Positions 1 to 6,258 of a stretch of DNA of 7,639 nucleotides are shown here, one piece after another. How positions within the stretch are numbered: position 1 is the stretch's first letter; each line of letters opens with the position of its first letter. The position numbers and the translations under genes are program-made. Origin of the DNA: Lachnospiraceae bacterium (GTDB lineage Bacteria; Bacillota; Clostridia; Lachnospirales; Lachnospiraceae). Location of the stretch: contig DOVL01000225.1 of the NCBI GenBank assembly GCA_003520105.1, forward strand, positions 1 through 7,639, given 5' to 3'. The notes under the pieces were generated by a model. That model saw nothing but the letters and a program-made list of their open reading frames with translations. It did no database searches and was not told the origin of the DNA.

Positions 1-588
1 GGAATCACAGCTATCCAGATGGATATCAAGATTCACGGTCTTACACCTGATATCATCAGAGAAGCTATCAGAAGAACAAGAGAAGCAAGAGTATACATCC
101 TTGATGAAGTAATGCTTAAGTGTATTCCTGCTCCAAGACCGGAAGTAAATGAGTACGCACCTAAGATTGAGATGATGCAGGTTGATCCTGAGAAGATCGG
201 TGAGATCATCGGTCAGAAGGGTAAGACAATCAATGCAATCATTGAAGAGACAGGCGTTAAGATCGATATCGATGATGACGGCAAGGTTTCAATTTGCGGT
301 GTTGACAAGAACGGTATCGAGAGAGCTAAGGAGATCATTCATTCAATCGTTGATCCTATCGAGGTTGGTAAGACATATGCAGGTAAGGTTGTAAGGATCA
401 TGCCATTTGGAGCATTTGTTGAACTTTCACCTAATAAGGACGGAATGATACATATATCAAAGCTTGACAATAAGAGAGTTGCAAAGGTTGAAGATGTTGT
501 AAATATCGGAGATAATGTAAGAGTTAAGGTTCTTGATGTTGACAGAATGGGCAAGATCAGCCTTAGTCTTAAGGATGCTGACAAATAA
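1..588 (+). CDS. pnp: Polyribonucleotide nucleotidyltransferase (PNPase), C-terminal part; 5' end outside window
   Basis: PNPase is the cytoplasmic 3'-to-5' exoribonuclease that degrades RNA with phosphate, releasing nucleoside diphosphates. Frame 1 is open from the first base, so the gene enters from the left and only its last 195 residues are visible. The fragment starts with GITAIQMDIKIHGLT, the conserved stretch just after the catalytic acidic residues of the second RNase PH-like domain; the catalytic acids themselves lie outside the window. A KH domain follows at about fragment residues 53-115, with its GxxG loop as GQKG at 71-74. An S1 RNA-binding domain spans about 122-192 (GKTYAGKVVRIMPFGAFVEL, later GMIHISKL). 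The protein ends right after S1 (stop TAA at 586-588) without the long charged tail of some homologues. An internal ATG at base 19 is not the true start. The GH94 gene begins 34 bases downstream. The KH plus S1 order after this motif makes the identification secure. Confidence 0.97.
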   Translation, partial: GITAIQMDIKIHGLTPDIIREAIRRTREARVYILDEVMLKCIPAPRPEVNEYAPKIEMMQVDPEKIGEIIGQKGKTINAIIEETGVKIDIDDDGKVSICGVDKNGIERAKEIIHSIVDPIEVGKTYAGKVVRIMPFGAFVELSPNKDGMIHISKLDNKRVAKVEDVVNIGDNVRVKVLDVDRMGKISLSLKDADK

Positions 589-622
589 GTTTTTTATTAG
601 CTACGGCGGGGAGAATTAATTA

Positions 623-3025
623 ATGAGATTTGGCTTTTTTGACGAGATCAATAAAGAGTATGTAATTGACAAACCAAACACACCGACACCTTGGGTAAAC
701 TATCTCGGTTCACCACTGTACGGTGCGATAATCTCAAACAATGCGGGAGGTTACAGCTTCGAGAAATCAGGAGCAAACGGAAGAATCCTCCGTTATGTCT
801 TCAACAGCTTTGATCAGCCGGGAAGATACATCTATATCAGAGATAACAAGAGCAAGGATTACTGGTCTGCCTCATGGCAGCCGGTAGCTAAGCCTCTTGA
901 CAGCTATAAGAGCGAGTGCCGTCATGGTACAGGCTACACAAGAATGAAGGCTGATTATTCGGGAATATCTTCTGAGGTTCTTTACCTTGTTCCTCTTAAC
1001 AAGCAGTATGAGGTTTGGAAGACCAGGATCACGAATAATTCAGACGAGGAAAGAGAGCTTACTGTTTCCGGATACTGCGAATTTACAAATAACAGCAATT
1101 ATGAGCAGGATCAGGTAAATCTTCAGTATACTCTTTTCATCACAAGAACGTATTTTATTTCAAACAGGATCAGACAGGTCATCAACGAGAATGTTAAGAA
1201 TAATTCTGTAAATGGTGACGCGGCTACCGATAGATTCTTCGGACTTGCAGGTTCACCGGTAATATCTTACTGCGGTGACAGGGAGAAATTCCTCGGAAGC
1301 TATCGCGGATACGGTAATCCGGAAGGAATAGAGAAAGGTACTCTCGGAAATACACTTAACTACAACGGAAATTCCTGCGGTGCACTTTCAACTGTTATCA
1401 CACTTGCACCTGGTGAATCTAAGGAAATTGCCTTCATCCTCGGACAGAAGGATGATGCTGAAGCCGGTGAGATCATGGATAAATACGCTGATCCGGGTGT
1501 TCAGGCCGAGGTTGATTACGCAGAGCTTGTAAAATACTGGCATGAGAAACTTTCTCATCTTCAGGTTAAAACTCCATGTGCTGAGTTTGATGAGATGGTT
1601 AATACATGGAATGCATATCAGTGCTTCATGACATTTATCTGGTCAAGAGCAGCTTCTTTCATCTATTGTGGACAGAGAAACGGCTATGGCTACAGAGATA
1701 CAGTTCAGGATATCCAGGGTGTTATCCACCTTGCACCTGAAATGGCTAAGGAGCAGATCAAGTTCATGCTTTCTGCTCAGGTTTCAAACGGTGGTGGACT
1801 TCCTCTTGTTAAGTACACACATAACCCTGGTCATGAGGATACACCTGATGATGCTTCATATGTTAAGGAAACAGGACATCCTGCTTACAGAGCAGATGAT
1901 GCACTCTGGCTTTTCCCGACAGTATACAAATACATCGCTGAAACAGGCGATACCAAGTTCATTCATGAGATGATTCCTTATGCTGATAAGGACAGAGACA
2001 GTGTTTATGATCACCTTAAGAGAGCAATCGAGTTCTCAATGAACCGTCTCGGTGATCATGATATGCCTGCAGGTCTTCATGCAGACTGGAATGACTGCCT
2101 CAGACTTGGTAAGAAGGGTGAGTCTACATTCGTTGCAATGCAGCTTTATCTTGCATTCTCTATCATCAGCAAATTTGCTGAGTACAGCAACGATACAGAG
2201 TATCTCGTTTATGTTTCAAGAGAGAAGCGTGAACTTGGACAGGTGCTCAATGATCTGTGCTGGGAAGATGACAGATTCATCAGAGGCTTTACAGAGAAGG
2301 GCCAGGTTATCGGTTCTAAGAAAGATCCTGAAGCAAGTATGTGGCTGAACCCACAGAGCTGGTCAGTTATCAGTGGCCTTGCTACACCTGAGCAGGCAGA
2401 AGCAGCACTTGAATCAGTTCACAGAGAACTTGCAACAGAGAACGGTGCGATGCTTATGGCACCTGCATATAGAAATAATGCATTTGACGGAGCTCTTATG
2501 CTTCTCTTCAATGCATCTACAAAAGAAAACGGTGGTATTTTCTCACAGCCTCAGGGCTGGCTCATCCTTGCCGAAGCACTTATCGGTCATGGAAACAGAG
2601 CTATGGAATACTTCCTTGATTGTGCTCCTTCAGCAATGAATGATAAGGCTGAGATCAGAAAGCTTGAGCCATATTGCCACGGACAGTTTACAGAGGGTAA
2701 GGACAGCCCTTACTTCGGAAGAGCTCATGTTCATTGGCTTACAGGTACAGCTTCAACTGTTATGGTTGGTTCTGTTGAGGGTATCCTCGGTCTCAGACCT
2801 GACTTCAACGGAATCAGGATTTCTCCTTCAATTCCGGCTGATTGGAAGGGATTTGAAATGAAGAAGTTCTTCAGAGGTAAATGGATGAATATCAAGGTTG
2901 TGAACGAAAATGGTTCACAGGCAGGAGTTGAATCCATTACACTTAACGGAGAGGAGATTGCAGGAGATTATATCTACGCTGCTCAGCTCCAGGATACAAA
3001 CGAGGTAATCGTTAAATTAGCATAA
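623..3025 (+). CDS. GH94 family sugar phosphorylase (cellobiose/cellodextrin phosphorylase-like)
   Basis: GH94 enzymes are inverting phosphorylases that cleave a beta-glucoside with phosphate to give alpha-glucose-1-phosphate and a shortened acceptor, saving ATP in the cytoplasm. The 800-residue length fits the family (about 800-820), and no signal peptide is present. The N-terminal beta-sandwich covers about residues 1-270 (MRFGFFDEINKEYVI, PWVNYLGSPLYGAIISNNAGGYSF). The catalytic (alpha/alpha)6 barrel covers about 300-715. By comparison with chitobiose phosphorylase (R333, R343, D350, W490, D492, E649), the matching residues are R342, R352, D359, W489, D491 and E682. D491 in HADWNDC would be the general acid. 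WLTGTA at 705-710 is the family's phosphate-site motif. The start has GGGGAG at 608-613, nine bases upstream. The acceptor is not settled: the loop at 386-426 (GGGLPLVKYTHNPGHEDTP) is unlike the one I recall in cellobiose phosphorylase, so cellodextrin, cellobionate or another beta-glucoside remain possible. The flanking genes are unrelated to sugar use. Family is certain, substrate is not. Confidence 0.93.
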   Translation: MRFGFFDEINKEYVIDKPNTPTPWVNYLGSPLYGAIISNNAGGYSFEKSGANGRILRYVFNSFDQPGRYIYIRDNKSKDYWSASWQPVAKPLDSYKSECRHGTGYTRMKADYSGISSEVLYLVPLNKQYEVWKTRITNNSDEERELTVSGYCEFTNNSNYEQDQVNLQYTLFITRTYFISNRIRQVINENVKNNSVNGDAATDRFFGLAGSPVISYCGDREKFLGSYRGYGNPEGIEKGTLGNTLNYNGNSCGALSTVITLAPGESKEIAFILGQKDDAEAGEIMDKYADPGVQAEVDYAELVKYWHEKLSHLQVKTPCAEFDEMVNTWNAYQCFMTFIWSRAASFIYCGQRNGYGYRDTVQDIQGVIHLAPEMAKEQIKFMLSAQVSNGGGLPLVKYTHNPGHEDTPDDASYVKETGHPAYRADDALWLFPTVYKYIAETGDTKFIHEMIPYADKDRDSVYDHLKRAIEFSMNRLGDHDMPAGLHADWNDCLRLGKKGESTFVAMQLYLAFSIISKFAEYSNDTEYLVYVSREKRELGQVLNDLCWEDDRFIRGFTEKGQVIGSKKDPEASMWLNPQSWSVISGLATPEQAEAALESVHRELATENGAMLMAPAYRNNAFDGALMLLFNASTKENGGIFSQPQGWLILAEALIGHGNRAMEYFLDCAPSAMNDKAEIRKLEPYCHGQFTEGKDSPYFGRAHVHWLTGTASTVMVGSVEGILGLRPDFNGIRISPSIPADWKGFEMKKFFRGKWMNIKVVNENGSQAGVESITLNGEEIAGDYIYAAQLQDTNEVIVKLA

Positions 3026-3034
3026 TTTTATCTG

Positions 3035-3063
3035 CCCTCCGTCCTGATCATCGGGACGGAGGG
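3035..3063 (+). terminator. Strong intergenic hairpin, possible atypical terminator or mRNA-stabilising stem
   Basis: CCCTCCGTCC at 3035-3044 is a perfect reverse complement of GGACGGAGGG at 3054-3063, giving a 10-bp GC-rich stem with a 9-base loop (TGATCATCG) that can add a few inner pairs. It lies 9 bases after the GH94 stop and 21 bases before the ftsK start. The bases after the stem (TATTAAAAGTTTA) contain no run of T, and neither does the opposite strand, so it is not a standard intrinsic terminator in either direction. It may still separate the GH94 and ftsK transcripts, protect the upstream mRNA 3' end, or attenuate ftsK. The stem is seen directly; its role is inferred. Confidence 0.6.
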
Positions 3064-3077
3064 TATTAAAAGTTTAC

Positions 3078-3083
3078 GAGGTG
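3078..3083 (+). promoter_or_regulatory. ftsK ribosome binding site bearing on the start choice
   Basis: GAGGTG sits immediately before two consecutive in-frame ATG codons at 3085 and 3088. From the GAGG core (3078-3081) the spacer is only 3 bases to the first ATG and 6 to the second. The second is closer to the usual spacing, so translation may begin at 3088, which shortens the protein by one residue. Confidence 0.55.
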
Positions 3084-3084
3084 T

Positions 3085-6000
3085 ATGATGGCTGCAAACA
3101 GGGGAAGCAGTAATAACAGAGCCGGATCTAAATCAACAGGAAGATCAACAACAAGCAGATCTACAGCAAAATCCGGAACATCAAAAAATACAAACAGAAC
3201 AGGCAGTGCCGGGGCAAAAAGCAGTAATCCAGCAGCAAATCCTGAAAGAACAAGGGAAATATATTTCTTTGTTTTCCTTGCTGTATCAGTATTTCTTCTG
3301 CTCAGTAACTTCCGCATATGCGGTTTTATAGGAAATGTATTTTCAGGATTCTTCTTCGGACTTTTCGGAGCAGTAACCTATATACTTCCTTTTTATCTTT
3401 TCTTTTCTGCCGCATTTCTTCTGTCGAACGGAACAAATAAAACTGTTATTAAGAAGATTATCTGGGTTGGAATCACATTCCTCCTTATCGGTTTTATCAT
3501 GCAGCTTATCAGTGGCGCAGAAGGCGTTACGATCAAGAAGCTTTATATGGAAGGCTATAAGCACCGTAAGGGCGGCGGAGTGATCTTCGGTGGACTTTTA
3601 TCTCTGCTTTATAAGCTTATAGGAAAAGTTGGCTGCATTATATTTACAATTCTTTTTGTTATCGTTGCTTTGATCGAGATAATAGACGTATCGATCATCG
3701 ACCTCTTCAAAAAATTTGGCAGCAGCTTTAAGAATTCCGCTAATTACAGAAGAGAGGACGGCGGAAGTTATGACGATGAATACGACGAGTATGACGAAGA
3801 TGATGAATATGACATGTCTTATGGTGGACCTATAAGAGAGCATACTGAAAAGCATATTCTTCATAACACCACCATACTTGATGAGAATAATAAGAAAATA
3901 ACACCTGAAAAACCTTCAAAGAAAAAGAAGAAGGTTGAATATCCGAAGGATGAGATGGTTGAACTTTCATCCGACGGTTCAGTGAAAGATATCTATAGTT
4001 CGGGAAAGAAGGAAAAAGAAAACGGTATGCCGGATTTCCTGAAGGATAGCCAGAGAAAGGTTCAGGAACAGAAACAGAATGCTGCTGAAATGAAGGCAGC
4101 TGTCGAAGAAACAAATGACAGCTATGATGCATATCAGTCTATCAGTGGTCTTGGGGCAAGTCAACTGGTTGATAAAGAACCTGAACCGACTTATGTTGAT
4201 GACGGAACCAGAGTTGAGAAAAGTACCGGAAGAACCGGAATACATACAAGAGACAGATCAATCAAAACGGATATATTTGATCTTAAGCCTGTAAGGGAAG
4301 ATCATCCAAGAAAACCTGACTCTATTTTCAGCGATTCATTTACTTCGAGTAGCAGAAGAGAGAATAACAGGACTGCAGATGATGTTAGTACAAGTACGAT
4401 TAATGAGATTGATGCTCCTGCAGATGTAGCAGATAAGCCTGCAGCTTCAGGCATCAGCAGCAGATTCTCAGGTTCTATTTTTGCAGCCGATAATAATGAT
4501 GCTGCCGCTTCGGGTAATAATGCGGGTAAGACTTTCGGAAGAACCAGTAGTGCATCACCGGCTTCTTCTACAGCTTCTGCTTCGGATCAATCAGGTAAAA
4601 ATACTTCATCGGATTTTACATCGAAGGCATCACAGAATGATGATTCCGATGCAGAGAACGTTAAGGCTAAACGTCCTCGTGAATACAAATTCCCACCGAT
4701 GAATCTTCTTGCGAGCGGCAAGGGTAAGGGCAGCTCAAGAAGCAATGAAGATGCAGTGCGTGAGAATGGCATAAAGCTTAAGGAAACACTTGAAAGCTTC
4801 GGCGTAAATGTAACCATTACGGATTACAGCGTCGGACCTTCCGTCACAAGATTTGAGATGCAGCCTGAACAGGGCGTCAAGGTAAGTAAGATTGTCGGCC
4901 TTCAGGACGATATCAAGCTTGCTCTTGCGGCTGAGGATATAAGAATAGAAGCACCTATCCCTGGTAAGCCAGCCATAGGTATTGAGATTCCTAATAAGGA
5001 AAACCAGGTTGTATATTTCAGGGATATAATTGATAACGATAAATTCAAGACCTTTAATTCCAATCTGGCTTTCGCAGTCGGAAAGGACATCGGCGGTCAG
5101 GTTATTCTCACTGACGTAGCCAAAGCTCCGCATCTTCTGATTGCGGGTGCGACGGGCTCAGGAAAGTCTGTTTGTATAAATACGATCATCATGAGTATTC
5201 TCTACAAGGCTAAACCAGAGGATGTCAAGATGATCATGATCGACCCTAAGATGGTTGAGCTTACTGCATATAACGGTATTCCGCACCTTCTTATTCCGGT
5301 AGTTACCGATCCTAAGAAGGCGGCAGGTGCACTTAACTGGGCAGTTGTCGAGATGACCAAGCGTTATCAGAAGTTTGCTGAATATAATGTCAGAAATATC
5401 AAGGGCTTCAACGAAAAGGTTAAGAACGAAGGACCTAAGGATGATGATCCTGAATTCAGATACATGCCTCAGATCCTTGTCATAGTTGACGAGCTTGCCG
5501 ATCTTATGATGGTAGCTCATGCTGAGGTAGAAGATGCGATCATAAGGCTCTGCCAGCTTGCAAGAGCAGCCGGAATCCACCTTATAATTGCAACTCAAAG
5601 ACCATCGGTTGATGTCATCACAGGTCTCATCAAGGCAAATGTTCCTTCGAGAATAGCATTTGCGGTTTCTTCCGGAACCGATTCAAGAACTATTCTTGAT
5701 ATGAACGGTGCCGAAAAACTTCTCGGAAAAGGAGATATGCTTTTCTATCCGACGGGCTTCCCTAAGCCGGTCAGAGTTCAGGGCGCGCTTGTTTCCGATG
5801 ATGAAGTTATGTCAGTTGTTAATTATATTAAAAAATATAACGATGGCTCATATGATGAAGAAATCAGCGAATCAATCAATAACAGCAGCTTAAAGGGTGA
5901 TAGTTCACAGGGTTCATCCGACAGCTCGGATGATGGCGACAGATATGACGAGCTCTTTGAGGAGGCTGCGAGACTTGTTATTGAGAAGGACAAGGCATCC

Positions 6001-6159
6001 ATAGGAAATCTTCAGAGAGTATTCAGAATAGGCTTTAACAGAGCTGCACGTATCATGGACCAGCTTTGTGATGCCGGTGTAGTAGGACCTGAAGAGGGCA
6101 CTAAACCAAGAAGAATACTTATGACCATGGATCAGTTTGATGAATACATGAGTGTTTGA
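3085..6159 (+). CDS. ftsK: DNA translocase FtsK/SpoIIIE
   Basis: This is a membrane-anchored, ATP-driven double-stranded DNA pump that clears chromosome arms through the closing septum. The 1024 residues divide as follows. A Ser/Thr/Lys/Arg-rich cytoplasmic N-terminus (1-57) is followed by hydrophobic segments at about 59-78, 88-113, 124-143 and 165-203; the last may be one or two helices, and four is usual. A disordered linker runs about 206-530. The motor starts near 530, with Walker A GATGSGKS at 688-695, Walker B ILVIVDE at 797-803 (D802, E803) and the family stretch IATQRPSVDVITG. A Ser/Asp-rich spacer precedes a gamma winged helix (about 953-1022, RVFRIGFNRAARIMDQL), the part that reads polarity sequences on DNA in this family. 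It is longer than Bacillus SpoIIIE (about 790), mostly because of the linker. The membrane segments argue against soluble SftA. Whether it acts in division, sporulation or both cannot be told here. The TGA stop is at 6157-6159. Confidence 0.96.
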   Translation: MMAANRGSSNNRAGSKSTGRSTTSRSTAKSGTSKNTNRTGSAGAKSSNPAANPERTREIYFFVFLAVSVFLLLSNFRICGFIGNVFSGFFFGLFGAVTYILPFYLFFSAAFLLSNGTNKTVIKKIIWVGITFLLIGFIMQLISGAEGVTIKKLYMEGYKHRKGGGVIFGGLLSLLYKLIGKVGCIIFTILFVIVALIEIIDVSIIDLFKKFGSSFKNSANYRREDGGSYDDEYDEYDEDDEYDMSYGGPIREHTEKHILHNTTILDENNKKITPEKPSKKKKKVEYPKDEMVELSSDGSVKDIYSSGKKEKENGMPDFLKDSQRKVQEQKQNAAEMKAAVEETNDSYDAYQSISGLGASQLVDKEPEPTYVDDGTRVEKSTGRTGIHTRDRSIKTDIFDLKPVREDHPRKPDSIFSDSFTSSSRRENNRTADDVSTSTINEIDAPADVADKPAASGISSRFSGSIFAADNNDAAASGNNAGKTFGRTSSASPASSTASASDQSGKNTSSDFTSKASQNDDSDAENVKAKRPREYKFPPMNLLASGKGKGSSRSNEDAVRENGIKLKETLESFGVNVTITDYSVGPSVTRFEMQPEQGVKVSKIVGLQDDIKLALAAEDIRIEAPIPGKPAIGIEIPNKENQVVYFRDIIDNDKFKTFNSNLAFAVGKDIGGQVILTDVAKAPHLLIAGATGSGKSVCINTIIMSILYKAKPEDVKMIMIDPKMVELTAYNGIPHLLIPVVTDPKKAAGALNWAVVEMTKRYQKFAEYNVRNIKGFNEKVKNEGPKDDDPEFRYMPQILVIVDELADLMMVAHAEVEDAIIRLCQLARAAGIHLIIATQRPSVDVITGLIKANVPSRIAFAVSSGTDSRTILDMNGAEKLLGKGDMLFYPTGFPKPVRVQGALVSDDEVMSVVNYIKKYNDGSYDEEISESINNSSLKGDSSQGSSDSSDDGDRYDELFEEAARLVIEKDKASIGNLQRVFRIGFNRAARIMDQLCDAGVVGPEEGTKPRRILMTMDQFDEYMSV
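3700..4674 (+). other. Low-complexity disordered linker of FtsK
   Basis: This part of ftsK encodes about residues 206-530, between the last membrane segment and the motor. It opens with an acidic Asp/Glu/Tyr patch (about 224-245, including DDEYDEYDEDDEYD). A Lys/Glu-rich, coiled-coil-like section follows around 265-345 (PSKKKKKVEYPK at about 278-289), then a Ser/Ala/Asn/Asp-rich stretch to about 525. A short pattern built on I-F recurs: DIFDLK at 396-401, SIFSDS at 413-418 and SIFAAD at 464-469. In FtsK-type proteins such linkers vary in sequence and length and can bind divisome proteins; any partner here is unknown. Confidence 0.7.
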
Positions 6160-6168
6160 TCTTAAAGC

Positions 6169-6186
6169 TGACCAATGGTTGACCAT
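6169..6186. promoter_or_regulatory. Overlapping short inverted and direct repeats upstream of fhs
   Basis: TGACCA occurs at 6169-6174 and again at 6180-6185, exactly 11 bases apart, about one helical turn. The same bases form two small inverted repeats: ACCA-A-TGGT at 6171-6179 and ATGGT-TG-ACCAT at 6175-6186. TTGACC at 6179-6184 resembles a -35 element, but I see no -10 box at standard spacing; TATGAT at 6214-6219 is a fair -10 without a good -35. The arrangement could be an operator or part of an fhs promoter. It is short enough to arise by chance. Confidence 0.25.
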
Positions 6187-6258
6187 ATATAAGTTATGTA
6201 AACATGGCTGTTATATGATCATTAAAAATGTATTTTTATATGAAAGGATATTTTATAT

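Noticed and set aside
19..588. Separate small KH-S1 RNA-binding protein starting at ATG 19
   Set aside because: The frame is open upstream to base 1 and reads GITAIQ directly into the PNPase core motif, with no ribosome binding site before base 19, so this is the tail of PNPase.
558..595. Possible pnp terminator: stem CCTTA/TAAGG (561-574) with an upstream CAG/CTG extension, then T6 at 590-595
   Set aside because: The main stem is only 5 bp, the extension needs a 3-base bulge, the stem lies inside the pnp coding end, and the T-run starts about 10 to 15 bases too far downstream for an intrinsic terminator.
4735..5133. 132-codon open frame on the minus strand
   Set aside because: It is opposite the start of the FtsK motor domain and gives no recognisable protein; treated as a shadow.
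5158..5598. 146-codon open frame on the minus strand
   Set aside because: It lies wholly opposite the conserved FtsK motor, its product has no recognisable family features, and it is best explained as a shadow of the coding strand.
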